DNA of 64,000 nucleotides from Ardenticatenaceae bacterium. Its GTDB lineage: Bacteria > Chloroflexota > Anaerolineae > Promineifilales > Promineifilaceae. Below are positions 17,986 to 26,072 of this stretch, piece by piece. Numbering within the stretch: position 1 is the first letter of the stretch; every line of letters starts with the position of its first letter. Below the pieces are notes generated by a model, which was given only the letters and a program-made list of their open reading frames with translations, was not told the DNA's origin and did not search any database. The translations under genes were made by a program, and so were the position numbers. The stretch is taken from contig JACKBN010000004.1 of assembly GCA_020634565.1 (NCBI GenBank), forward strand, positions 124,001-188,000, given 5' to 3'.

Positions 17986-18076
17986 CTTTGACGCAAGGGC
18001 GCAAAGAGGCAAAGTGGAACAAAAAAGCGAAAACAACTTCCTTTGCATTTTTTTCTTCTTTGTGGCCTTTGCGTTA
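17986..18076. repeat. Dispersed intergenic repeat, GCAAAG class
   Basis: The outer parts CTTTGACGCAAGGGCGCAAAG and CTTTGTGGCCTTTGCG-like sequence are imperfect inverted copies, able to fold into a long hairpin. It lies inside the hydrogenase operon between the large subunit and the protease gene. The class resembles the GCAAAG/CTTTGC intergenic elements common in several bacterial phyla. Confidence 0.6.
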
Positions 18077-18090
18077 AAAGAAGCAGATTG

Positions 18091-18558
18091 ATGAAGACAT
18101 TGGTCTTAGCCTTGGGGACCCCTCTGCGGGGGGATGATGGGGTAGGGAGTGCGGTGCTATCGTTTTTGCAGGAAACGGCCGTATTCCCTGCCCACATCAC
18201 CTTACTGGACGGCGGCACGCCGGGCCTGGAAACCGCATTGATGATGCAGGGCTATGACAAAGTGATTGTGCTTGATGCCGCCAACCTGGGGGAGCCACCC
18301 GGAACCTGGCGGCGGTTTTCTTTGGCAGAGGCGTCTTTAAGCCAAAAGGCGCAGATGGACGGGACGCTGCACGATGCGGGTTTTGCCGAAGCGGTGGCTT
18401 TGGGGGCGGCGCTGGACATTTTGCCGCCGGAAATCATCGTGTATGGTGTGCAGCCAGAGACGATTGAGTGGGAGATGGGCTTGAGTACGGCCGTTCAAGC
18501 CGCCATTCCCCAAATTTGCGAACAACTCCAGGCCGAACTGGCCGAAATCCTTATTTGA
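18091..18558 (+). CDS. Hydrogenase maturation protease (HycI/HyaD family)
   Basis: A 155-residue endopeptidase that trims the C-terminus of the nickel-loaded large subunit. The family motifs are visible: LVLALGTPLRGDDGVG at the start (nickel-sensing acidic residue), VIVLDAANLGEPPGT in the middle and TLHDAGF with the histidine ligand. The ATG at 18091 gives the classical start one residue before the first strand; the longer in-frame extension runs through a dispersed repeat and is not used. Its position behind hydA supports dedicated maturation of this hydrogenase. Confidence 0.92.
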   Translation: MKTLVLALGTPLRGDDGVGSAVLSFLQETAVFPAHITLLDGGTPGLETALMMQGYDKVIVLDAANLGEPPGTWRRFSLAEASLSQKAQMDGTLHDAGFAEAVALGAALDILPPEIIVYGVQPETIEWEMGLSTAVQAAIPQICEQLQAELAEILI

Positions 18559-18566
18559 AATTTTTT

Positions 18567-18640
18567 GCCACAGAGGGCACAGAGGTTTTTGAGAGAAAGA
18601 TTTTTCTCTTAATCCTCTGTGATCTCTGTGGCTTTTTTTT
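18567..18640 (+). terminator. Repeat-derived terminator after hydrogenase operon (CACAGAGG class)
   Basis: GCCACAGAGGGCACAGAGG and CCTCTGTGATCTCTGTGGC form a long imperfect stem (18567-18632) followed by eight T. The CACAGAGG sequence is a dispersed repeat also seen at 28187. It probably ends the hydrogenase operon transcript just before the convergent thioesterase gene. Confidence 0.75.
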
Positions 18641-19141
18641 AAACAGGAAAGATGAGGCAGGTGGTGGTGCCGTGGGCGTAGAGCTTGCCGTCGGCGTCAA
18701 CCAGCTTGCCCTCGGCGGTGGCGATGCGGCGACCGCCGTGCACCACGGTGCCGACACAGCGCAGCGGGCCGGTGTCGGCCAGGATGGGGCGCACGAAGTT
18801 GACCTTCATCTCCACGGTGGTGTAGCCGCTGCCTGCGGGCAGCAGCGTGTGCACAGCGCAGCTCATCGCTGAATCCAGCAGGGTGGCAATCACCCCGCCA
18901 TGCACGGTGCCCAGCGGATTGTAGTGAAATTCGGAGCAGTCGATCTCGAAAACGGCCGTTCCTTCCCCGCTGCTGTCAATGAAAAATCAAGCGTATCGGC
19001 GATGGGGGCGGGCGGCAGGTTGCCGTTGATCATCGCCGCGAACAGCTCTGCGCCACTTTTTTGGCGCGCGGCTTGAGCAGCGGGGGTGGGGTCTTGCCAG
19101 GTGTAGGTGCGGGAACGGCCGTTTTCCTCATCAGTTGTCAT
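18639..19141 (-). pseudogene. PaaI-type acyl-CoA thioesterase, broken by one frameshift
   Basis: The N-terminal part runs from ATG 19141 to about 18970 in one frame, the C-terminal part from there to 18639 in another. The conserved hot-dog fold is in the second frame: YNPLGTVHGGVIATLLDSA, then YTTVEMKVNFVRPI. The expected linker (DFSLTAAG then EGTAVFEIDC) is restored by adding one G to the GGGG run near 18967-18970. All downstream coding is intact, so this looks like a homopolymer sequencing error rather than decay. The restored protein of about 167 residues would hydrolyse acyl- or aromatic-CoA thioesters. Confidence 0.8.
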
Positions 19142-19203
19142 TTTCAGTTTCTCCAGGTCGTATGGGTTTTCTTACAAGTCGGGCAATTGCATATCTCTTC
19201 ACC

Positions 19204-19304
19204 GCCGGAGGCTGAAGCCGTCCGGCTAGTTGTGAAAGCCCATTCGGGCTTGAAAACCAGGCCCTTTGGGCCTTTCATAGCTAGCAGGGCGTTTACGCCC
19301 CTGC
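19204..19304. repeat. Cluster of four short GC-rich hairpins
   Basis: Four small inverted repeats follow each other: GCCGGAGGCT...TCCGGC (19204-19226), AAGCCC/GGGCTT (19236-19251), AGGCCC/GGGCCT (19259-19273) and GCAGGGCG/CGCCCCTGC (19284-19304). Each could fold separately. The block lies in the otherwise empty 260-bp gap between the thioesterase and the VTT protein. Confidence 0.7.
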
Positions 19305-19404
19305 GGTCTGTTAGAGTTTCGTAATCTTTACTTTGTAAGATTCTATACGGTCATCTGGTCTCTGTCATGGATACTTACCCGATGAATCAAGGAGAGACAG
19401 TTTT

Positions 19405-20139
19405 ATGAGCGAAAATATCGTGGGAGACACGCAAGCGATGGCGGAAGAACAATCCTCGTTTTTACAACAGCATGGCACCAAGCTGCTGGCTTTGCTTTTT
19501 TGGACTGTTTTGGTGGGCGGCTACTATCTTTACGCCAATGCCAACAATTTAACTCTGGCGGACAGTTTGCAGCTCATCGTCGATTTTTTGACGGCCAGCC
19601 TGTTGGGACCCGTTTTTTACATAGTGATTTATGCATTACGGCCGTTAATTTTCTTCCCCGCCACCGTTCTCACCTTACTCGGCGGCTTTCTCTTCGGGCC
19701 GATTGGCATTTTGTGGACGATCATTGGCAGCAACGCCTCCGCGCTGGTCGCCTACACCGTGGGCCGCTACTTTGGCACGGGCGTCTTGGAGGGTGAAGAA
19801 GAAACAAACGTCATCCAAAAATATACGCTGCGGATGCGCCAAAACAGCTTCGAGACCGTGCTCATCATGCGCTTGCTCTTTTTGCCGTACGATTTGGTAA
19901 ACTACGCCGCTGGTTTCTTGAAGATCAAGTGGCAACCATTCATTCTGGCTACCGCCATTGGCTCAATTCCCGGCACCATCTCTTTTGTGCTGCTCGCTGG
20001 CTCCTTTGGCACGTTAGATGAATTGGTTGCGGGTGATTTTCAGGTGAATCCGCTCACGCTAATCTTTTCTGTGGCCTTGATTTTGGTCAGTATTGGCCTT
20101 TCCCGCTTTATTAAACGACGCGAAGCAAGCGAAAATTAA
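19405..20139 (+). CDS. VTT-domain (TVP38/DedA-like) membrane protein
   Basis: A 244-residue integral membrane protein with six or so helices. The VTT signature is clear: the RPLIFFPATVLTLLGGFLFGP segment, then IGSNASALVAYTVGRYFG, and later LRLLFLPYDLVNYAAGF and GSIPGTISFVLLAG. Members act in lipid scrambling or transport and envelope homeostasis. The start has GGAGAG a suitable distance upstream. It is followed by a repeat-derived hairpin. Confidence 0.85.
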   Translation: MSENIVGDTQAMAEEQSSFLQQHGTKLLALLFWTVLVGGYYLYANANNLTLADSLQLIVDFLTASLLGPVFYIVIYALRPLIFFPATVLTLLGGFLFGPIGILWTIIGSNASALVAYTVGRYFGTGVLEGEEETNVIQKYTLRMRQNSFETVLIMRLLFLPYDLVNYAAGFLKIKWQPFILATAIGSIPGTISFVLLAGSFGTLDELVAGDFQVNPLTLIFSVALILVSIGLSRFIKRREASEN

Positions 20140-20146
20140 ATTGATT

Positions 20147-20225
20147 GGACACTGATGAACGCTGATTTTCACGGATAACTTTTCAAAATCAGTGTTAACC
20201 CGTGTTAATCTGTGTCCCATTTTTT
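20147..20225. repeat. Dispersed repeat, GGACAC...GTGTCC class
   Basis: GGACACTGATGAACGCTGAT and a later ATCAGTGTTAACCCGTG...AATCTGTGTCC form an imperfect inverted repeat followed by six T. The same class recurs at 24120-24188. It may act as a terminator for the VTT gene. Confidence 0.65.
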
Positions 20226-20256
20226 AGGTCTTATCCCAAGTTTAGGAGTTTGATAG

Positions 20257-21880
20257 ATGGTTGCCGAAATTAAGGTTGCACCTTTTGATGAATATAACGA
20301 AGTTTTAGTAAAGAATGCGCATCCTGCCGATTGGCAGAACCCGACGCCAGACGGCCGTTACAATTTGCTCGTCATCGGTGGGGGCTCGGCGGGGCTGGTA
20401 GCGGCCGTTGGGGGCCAAAGGGTTGGGCGCAAAAGTGGCCCTGGTGGAGAAGCATTTGCTGGGCGGCGACTGCCTCAATGCGGGCTGTGTGCCGTCCAAA
20501 ACGGTGCTGCGTTCCGCCAAGGCGGTGGGTGACATTCGCCGGGCGGCTGAGCTGGGCGTGCACGTGGGCGGCGAGGTCACGGTCGATTTTGCGGCCGTCA
20601 TGGAGCGGATGCGCAAAATTCGCTCAGAAATTAGCTACCACGATGCCGCCACCCGCTTTCGTGACCTGGGCATTGATTTGTACCTGGGGGATGGGCAGTT
20701 TACGGGCAAGAATACGTTTGAGGTAGACGGCCGTACCATCGAGTTCAGCAAAGCGGTCATCGCCACTGGCTCCCGTGCGGCTGCCATTCCGATTCCTGGT
20801 TTGGCCGACACCGGCTACATCACCAACGAAGGCGTCTTCGAGCTTACCGAACTGCCGCGTCGCCTGGCTATCATCGGGGCGGGGCCAATTGGGGCGGAGA
20901 TGGCCCAGGCGTTTGCCCGCTTTGGCAGCGAAGTAAGCGTGTTGGATCTGGCATCCACCATTGGCGGATTGCGTGACCCGGAAGGATTGGCCCTGGTGCG
21001 CGGCGCGTTGGAAGCCGACGGCGTTCGGTTCTTTTTGGAAAGTAAAACTGGCAAAATTGAAAAAGTGGGCGATGAGAAAATCATCCATTTTGAATACGAT
21101 GGCGACGCCCACACCCTGGCCGTGGACGAAATTTTACTGGCGGCGGGTCGCCAACCTAACGTGGAAGGGCTCGGTTTGGAAGCGGCTGGCATCGAGTACA
21201 GTCGCAGAGGGTTACAGGTGGACGACCGCCTGCAAACCACCAATCCAGACGTGTTTGGCGCGGGCGATGTGGCGATTCCGGCCATGTTTACCCACACGGC
21301 CGATGCCACGGCGCGCATGGTAATGCAAAACGCATTCTTCTTTGGCCGCAAAAAGTACAGCGATTTGATCATCCCCTGGACGGTGTACACAGATCCGGAA
21401 ATTGCCCACGTGGGCATGTTTGATTACGAAGCTGAGGAAAAAGGGATTGCCGTCGATACGTTCAGCACTAAAATTCAGGACACCGATCGGGGCCGGGCCG
21501 ATGGGGATGATGGTTTTGTGAAGATTTACGTCAAAAAGGGGACCGACAAGATTTTGGGTGCGACAATCATCGGGCGGCATGCGGGTGAAATGATTAGCGA
21601 AATCACGACGGCGATGATGGCGGGCAAGGGGTTGAGCATCTTGTCACAGACGATTCATCCGTACCCCACGCAGGCGGAAACGCAGGCGGAAACAATCAAG
21701 AAAACGGCCGATGCCTGGAACCGCACCCGCCTGACGCCGTTTGTGGCCAATTTGTTTAACAAGCAATTCTTTTGGCTGGCCTGGGTCAATTCCATACCGA
21801 TCTTATTAGGCGAGTTGCCGGGTTCTCAGAGAGAACTGCTCCTGATAAATCATTCGTTTATGCTTTGCCTTCGGAGCTAG
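20257..21880 (+). CDS. Pyridine nucleotide-disulfide oxidoreductase (mercuric reductase-like), frameshifted
   Basis: FAD- and NAD(P)-dependent oxidoreductase of the lipoamide dehydrogenase/mercuric reductase type. The N-terminal FAD motif LLVIGGGSAGLVAA is in one frame (from ATG 20257, AGGAG upstream) and the redox centre GGDCLNAGCVPSK in the next. One G too many in the GGGGG run near 20411-20415 explains the break; with four G the protein reads AAVGAKGLGAKVALVEKHLL. It has AIIGAGPIGAEMAQ for NAD(P), then the dimer-interface domain from YTDPEIAHVG to IHPYPTQAE. There is no HMA domain or C-terminal cysteine pair, so mercury reduction is not implied. The last 35 or so codons enter AT-rich sequence and may not be native. 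Confidence 0.85.
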
Positions 21881-22326
21881 ATCGTCGTCGTTCAATTCCA
21901 ACTAAAGAAGAATTTGAACAAGAGCACCCTTCTTTTAAAGATAACGATCCAATTGAGTTAGCTCAAAAAATATCATCAAATGATGAAGGTGTTTCCCTTT
22001 GCTTTGAAAAAAAGTTTTCCGCAGCGATGAAAGTTGCTAGAGATGATTCGGCGAAAGAAGTTGTTGCTTTAACTCAGGCTATTCTTGGCGATTGTGAGGG
22101 AGCAATACAAAGTGTGCAAAATGAAGGCTTACCACAGTTCAGGAAGATTAATGTGCTTCAGATAATTGCGCTGGAATTTTTTCGTCAAGGTCAGTTTGAA
22201 CGTTCAGACACGCTGATCAAGGAGATAGAGGCAAAATACGGTTACAGTTCTTGGGATAGATTGCAATTAGCGATTGGATTTATTGGACACAACCCCTGGT
22301 CGTATTATCCCTATCCAGATTGGTAG
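21772..22326 (+). CDS. AT-rich hypothetical protein, probably truncated at 5' end
   Basis: An open frame of up to 184 residues. The composition changes sharply at about 21800 to AT-rich sequence without any ACGGCCGT. The only start codons near the 5' end are inside the reductase, and no ribosome binding site is seen. The protein looks helical and soluble, with a TPR-like segment (VLQIIALEFFRQGQFERSDTLIKEIEAKYG). The gene body may be a transferred fragment whose 5' part was lost at the junction. I do not recognise a family. Confidence 0.45.
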   Translation: MAGLGQFHTDLIRRVAGFSERTAPDKSFVYALPSELDRRRSIPTKEEFEQEHPSFKDNDPIELAQKISSNDEGVSLCFEKKFSAAMKVARDDSAKEVVALTQAILGDCEGAIQSVQNEGLPQFRKINVLQIIALEFFRQGQFERSDTLIKEIEAKYGYSSWDRLQLAIGFIGHNPWSYYPYPDW

Positions 22327-22342
22327 AGAAATAATATTGGTT

Positions 22343-22371
22343 GGGATACTTCACTTCGTTCAGTATGACAA
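22343..22371. repeat. Dispersed repeat fragment, TTCACTTCGTTCAG class
   Basis: GGGATACTTCACTTCGTTCAGTATGACAA resembles the widespread short intergenic element usually written as TTCGCTTCGCTCAGGATGACA. It sits between the AT-rich gene and the following oxidoreductase. Identification is from pattern memory only. Confidence 0.45.
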
Positions 22372-22415
22372 TTGTGGGTAGTTTTGTTTGGCGAAGAAGA
22401 GATTGAGGAAGGTTT

Positions 22416-24117
22416 ATGACGCAGACTGATTTTGACATTGCAATTATTGGCTCGGGCATTAGCGGCAGTGCGCTGGGGGCGATTTTGGCGCGGCACGGGC
22501 AGCGGGTGGTGATTTTTGAAGCGCGCTCGCACCCGCGCTTTGCCATTGGCGAATCGCTCATTTTGGAGACGTCCGAAATGATGCGGGCGCTGGCCCATTT
22601 TTATGATGTGCCGGAGCTGGCGTATTTCAGCACGGAAAACTTCATGGCGTACGCGGGCACGACGCACGGCATCAAGCGGCATTTTGGCTTTTTGCACCAC
22701 GAAAAAGGGCAGCCGCAGAATCCGGCGCACACGCTCCAGGCGATTATTCCCAAAGAGCCGCATGGCCATGAGCTGCACCTGTACCGGCAGGACACGGACT
22801 ATTTCATGATGAGTACGGCCGTTTCCTACGGCGCAGAGGTTCGGCAAAATACGGCCGTACAAGATGTGCAAATTCACGAGGACCACGTCACCATTTTCCC
22901 CGCCAAAGGGGAGCCGGTGACGGCCAAATACGTGGTGGACGCAGGCGGCTTTCGCTCCGTTTTGGCGCAAAAGTTTGGCGAGCGGGATTTTAATCTGCAA
23001 ACCCATTCGCGCGGCATGTTTACCCACATGATCAACGTGCCTGGCCACGCCCGCGCCAACCAAATCCAGTCCGATTACGATTTGCCTTTCCCGATGGCGG
23101 AAGGGACGCTGCACCATATTTTTGAGGGGGGCTGGCTCTGGGTGATTCCGTTCGACAACCATGCCGAATCGACCAATCCGCTGTGCAGCGTGGGGCTGCT
23201 GCTAGACCCGCGCATCCATCCGCCGCGCCCCGATTTGTCGCCGGAGGAAGAATTTTTTCAGCTTTATTCAGCAGTTTCCCAACATTGCCAAACAGTTTGA
23301 GGGGGGCAACGGCCGTTCGCGATTGGGTGCGCGCGGACCGGTTGCAGTACAACACAAAACAGGTGGTGGGGATCGCTGGGCGCTGTTGGGGCACGCGGCG
23401 GGTTTTATCGACCCGTTTTACTCGAAGGGACTTTATAGCACGTTAACGGCCGTTTTCATCGTGGCCCACAATCTGCTAAAAGCCGAAAAAACTGGCGACT
23501 ATTCGGCCGCTGCGTTTGCCGATGTGCAGACGGTGACGCACAACTTTGTCTGTTCTGCCGACCGGCTGATTGCCAACAGCTACCGCTCGTTTGGCAATTA
23601 CAAGCTGTGGCAGGTGTACAGCGTGATGTGGCTGCTGGGCGCGTACACGGAACTGGTGAAGCTGAACATGATGCGCGCGCAAACGCTGCAAACCGGGCAG
23701 GATCGTCAGGGGTATTACGACCAGTTGGTGACGCTGAAGCTGTGCGGCGGTGGCTATCCTGAATTTGATGAAGTCGCCAACAAAGTAGACGGTTTGATTG
23801 AGAAAGTTGATCCGCATGATGAAACGGCCGTAGACGCCACCGTCGCCGAAATCAACCAGATTTTCCGCAATTTAAGCTGGATAGCGGACCCAGTTTGTGG
23901 CGCTGCTGGATGGCAAAACGTATCTGCCCAAAAACAAGCTGCGCCTCAGCTTGCTGAAGCCGGGCGAAGGGTTTATGCGTTCTGGCGCGTACAAGGCGCA
24001 CTTTTCGGCGAGCTGACGATGTGGGATTTGCTGCTGTACGGGGCCAAAGAGAAGCTGCTGTTCGCACGGCCGTATCTCGACCGGCAGCACAAGAAAAAAT
24101 TCCAAAAACAAAAATGA
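22416..24117 (+). CDS. FAD-dependent halogenase/reductase-like oxidoreductase with several frameshifts
   Basis: The N-terminus (MTQTDFDIAIIGSGISGSA) is a GxGxxG FAD motif of the tryptophan-halogenase/geranylgeranyl-reductase type; GDRWALLGHAAGFIDPFYSKGL is the second FAD signature. At least five single-base indels, all in homopolymers, break the frame: T6 at 23253-23258, a G6 near 23295, G4 near 23365, CCC near 23890 and TTTT near 24003. Correcting each gives continuous, family-like sequence (QFEGATAVRDWVRADRLQY, then FVALLDGKTYLPKNKLRLSL). These are probably assembly errors. The substrate is unknown; the halogenase motif WxWxIP appears only in the variant form GWLWVIP. Confidence 0.75.
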
Positions 24118-24119
24118 AT

Positions 24120-24188
24120 GGGACACTGATTCACACAGATGAACACTGATTTTTTTAATCCGTGAAAATCTGTGTTTATCTGTGTCCT
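24120..24188. repeat. Dispersed repeat, GGACAC...GTGTCC class (second copy)
   Basis: GGGACACTGATTCACACAGA...AATCTGTGTTTATCTGTGTCC is an imperfect inverted repeat of the same class as 20147-20225. It separates the flavoprotein from the next gene. Confidence 0.65.
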
Positions 24189-24197
24189 GAATTTCTT

Positions 24198-24740
24198 ATG
24201 CAGACGTATTCACACTTTTTATTGACGGCCGTTCTCAAACGTGCCCTCAAACCGCAAGCAACGGAAGATGGGATGGCATTGCTGGCCGGTTCTGCCGCAC
24301 CGGATGTGCCGCTGGCGCTGCTGAGCTTGGGCTACGTGGTGGATCGACGCTACGTGCGCACCCATTTGCCGGACAAAACGCGGTGCAGCCCGACGTACAA
24401 CCAGCTTTACTTCAACAACCCGTGGTGGATTGCGGCGCACAACAGTTTGCACGCGCCGCTGCCGTTGTTTGTGTTGGCGCTGTTGGGATTGCTGCTGCGG
24501 CAGCGCTGGCTGCTCTGGTTTGTGCTGGGGGCGGGTTTGCATACGGCCGTAGACATCTTCACCCACGCCGATGACGGGCCGGTACTGCTTTTTCCGCTGG
24601 ATTGGCACAAGCGGTTCCAATCGCCGCTTAGCTATTGGGACCCGCAGCACGGAGGGCGCACGTTTCGCCTGCTGGAGCATCTACTGGATGGGGTGTTGGT
24701 GGGCTATTTGCTTTACAAACGGATAAAGGGAGCTGATTGA
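24198..24740 (+). CDS. Membrane-bound metal-dependent hydrolase (YdjM-like)
   Basis: A 180-residue membrane protein with about four helices and the conserved histidine/aspartate set of the YdjM/DUF457-like family: MQTYSHFLLTAV at the start, LAGSAAPDVPLAL, AAHNSLHAPLPLF and GLHTAVDIFTHADDGP. Members are predicted inner-membrane hydrolases; one E. coli member is LexA-regulated, but substrates are unknown. I start at ATG 24198, because the upstream in-frame extension is dispersed-repeat sequence. Its stop overlaps the start of the next gene by one base (TGATG), so the two are probably co-translated. Confidence 0.75.
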   Translation: MQTYSHFLLTAVLKRALKPQATEDGMALLAGSAAPDVPLALLSLGYVVDRRYVRTHLPDKTRCSPTYNQLYFNNPWWIAAHNSLHAPLPLFVLALLGLLLRQRWLLWFVLGAGLHTAVDIFTHADDGPVLLFPLDWHKRFQSPLSYWDPQHGGRTFRLLEHLLDGVLVGYLLYKRIKGAD

Positions 24741-25342
24741 TGTTTGATGATCGAATGCGCATGGTGAAAGATACAGTGTTTAACCCGATGGCGGAGGTGG
24801 TGCAAATCGTGCCGCCGTGGCTGTTTTCGGTACTGGGTTTGATTGCCGGGGTGGGGGCAGCACTGGCGGCGTGGCAGCAGTCGTATTTGCTGGCGGCGCT
24901 GTTGTGGTGGCTCAATCGCATTTTGGACGGATTCGACGGCGCGGTGGCGCGAATTACGCATAGTCAATCTGATTTTGGTGGCTATCTGGACATCATCATT
25001 GATTATGTGGTGTATGCGGCCGTTCCTGTGGGATTGGCGTTGGGGCGGATGGAAACGGCCGTTACCTACGCGCTCATCTTTTTGCTGTGTACTTTTTACG
25101 TGAATGGGGCGTCGTGGATGTATCTGGCGGCCATTTTGGAAAAGCGCACCCACCAACAGGCCGCCCGCCTCACCTCGATTGTGATGCCTGCCGGACTGGT
25201 CGGCGGCACAGAAACGATTATCTTCTATTCAATTTTCATTATTTTTCCCAGCGTGCTCACTTGGTCGTTTAGCTTAATGGCGGTGTTGGTGGCCATCACC
25301 GTGGTGCAGCGGCTAATTTGGGCGATACGCCATTTGAATTAA
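24740..25342 (+). CDS. CDP-alcohol phosphatidyltransferase family protein
   Basis: A 200-residue membrane enzyme of phospholipid synthesis. The signature D-G-x2-A-R-x8-G-x3-D-x3-D is present in slightly extended form (DGFDGAVARITHSQSDFGGYLDIIIDYV), followed by several helices. It transfers a phosphatidyl group from CDP-diacylglycerol to an alcohol acceptor; which acceptor cannot be read from sequence. GGGAG precedes the ATG, which overlaps the stop of the YdjM-like gene, suggesting a two-gene unit for membrane lipid work. Confidence 0.85.
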   Translation: MFDDRMRMVKDTVFNPMAEVVQIVPPWLFSVLGLIAGVGAALAAWQQSYLLAALLWWLNRILDGFDGAVARITHSQSDFGGYLDIIIDYVVYAAVPVGLALGRMETAVTYALIFLLCTFYVNGASWMYLAAILEKRTHQQAARLTSIVMPAGLVGGTETIIFYSIFIIFPSVLTWSFSLMAVLVAITVVQRLIWAIRHLN

Positions 25343-25348
25343 AACTAT

Positions 25349-25435
25349 CCGCAGATTACGCAGATAAGCGCAGATTTCTTTTTCTCAGTGAAACTCTGTG
25401 ATTTCTCTGTGGCACTCTGTGTTCCGTTTTTCGCT
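25349..25435. repeat. Composite dispersed repeat
   Basis: CCGCAGATTACGCAGATAAG, followed by CTCTGTGATTTCTCTGTGGCA: two halves belonging to different repeat classes (the GCAGATT and CTCTGTGG elements) joined in one gap. The arms do not pair well with each other. Confidence 0.5.
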
Positions 25436-25451
25436 ATTAAAAGGATTTTTC

Positions 25452-25991
25452 ATGCCAAAACTTCGCACCGGGCAGCGCGCGCCGGATGTTACTTTAAACA
25501 CGCTGGAGGGAACGGCCGTTCCGCTAGCATCATTGTGGGGAAACGGCCGTACCGCTCTGCTCATCTTTTTGCGCCATCTGGCCTGACTGCCCTGTAGAGA
25601 TCATGTGGCCCAGGTTGTGGCCCACCAGGAACAGTTTGCAGCGGCTAACGTACAAATCGCGACCATCTCTTTTGGCACGGAATATTGGTCCAACGTCTGG
25701 CTGCAAGAGACAAAATCACCTTTTCCATTTTTGGTCGATCAGGAATTGAAATCATACCGAGCCTACGGGCTGGAAAGTTCTGCCCTGCGCGCCTGGAGCC
25801 CGCGCAATTTGCTGTACTATGCCAGAGCCAAGCTGCAAGGGCGGGAAACATTGGGCAATCGTGGCGATACGCATCAATTGGGCGGCGATTTTGTGGTGGG
25901 GGAAAACGGCCGTCTCCTTTTGGCTCATCCCAGCAGCGATCCGGTCGATCGGCCGTCCATTGACCAACTTTTGCAAATTATTGCTTCGTAG
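25452..25991 (+). CDS. PRX_like2/SelU-type peroxiredoxin with in-frame TGA (candidate selenoprotein)
   Basis: From ATG 25452 (AAAGGA upstream) one frame codes for a thioredoxin-fold AhpC/TSA-like protein of 179 codons, interrupted only by TGA at 25584-25586, codon 45. The surrounding residues are FLRHLA-TGA-LPCRDHVAQ. The PRX_like2 family normally has FLRHFGC-x-x-C-REH here, so the TGA falls exactly on the first cysteine of the CxxC redox motif, giving UxxC. Sequence after the TGA is fully family-like (ISFGTEYW, FPFLVDQELKSYRAYGL). A hairpin 26 bases downstream has a GGUUG loop, as bacterial SECIS elements do. A C-to-A or T-to-A sequencing error would be the alternative. Confidence 0.7.
25605..25625 (+). 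promoter_or_regulatory. Candidate bacterial SECIS hairpin
   Basis: GTGGCCCA (25605-25612), loop GGTTG (25613-25617) and TGGCCCAC (25618-25625) form an 8-bp stem with a single C-C mismatch. The loop contains the GGU found in known bSECIS apical loops. There are 26 bases between the TGA and the first loop G, within the range I recall for bacterial elements. It is also a direct repeat of TGTGGCCCA, so chance is possible. Confidence 0.45.
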
Positions 25992-26038
25992 CCGCGGATT
26001 CCAATCCGCGTTTTTGCGCGGTAAGAAACCGCGGCTAC
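25988..26038. repeat. Dispersed repeat, GTAGCCGCGG class
   Basis: GTAGCCGCGG (25988-25997) and CCGCGGCTAC (26029-26038) are perfect 10-bp arms, with inner CGCG elements. The stop codon TAG of the peroxiredoxin-like gene lies within the left arm. Confidence 0.75.
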
Positions 26039-26055
26039 AGGTTTGGGGGCGCTTG

Positions 26056-26064
26056 TGCCATAAT
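26056..26064 (+). promoter_or_regulatory. Extended -10 promoter, probably leaderless
   Basis: TG-C-CATAAT at 26056-26064, ending eight bases before the ATG at 26073. No clear -35 box and no ribosome binding site are visible, so a leaderless message is likely, as for the genes at 12050, 29968 and 61908. Confidence 0.5.
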
Positions 26065-26072
26065 TGCGGGCC

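Noticed and set aside
18091..18558. Hydrogenase protease starting at 18043
   Set aside because: The extra 16 residues lie in a dispersed repeat; the family start is MKTLVLALG at 18091.
23183..23446. Separate small gene between the two halves of the flavoprotein
   Set aside because: Its middle part (ATAVRDWVRADRLQY) is the missing piece of the flavoprotein in a shifted frame, not a distinct protein.
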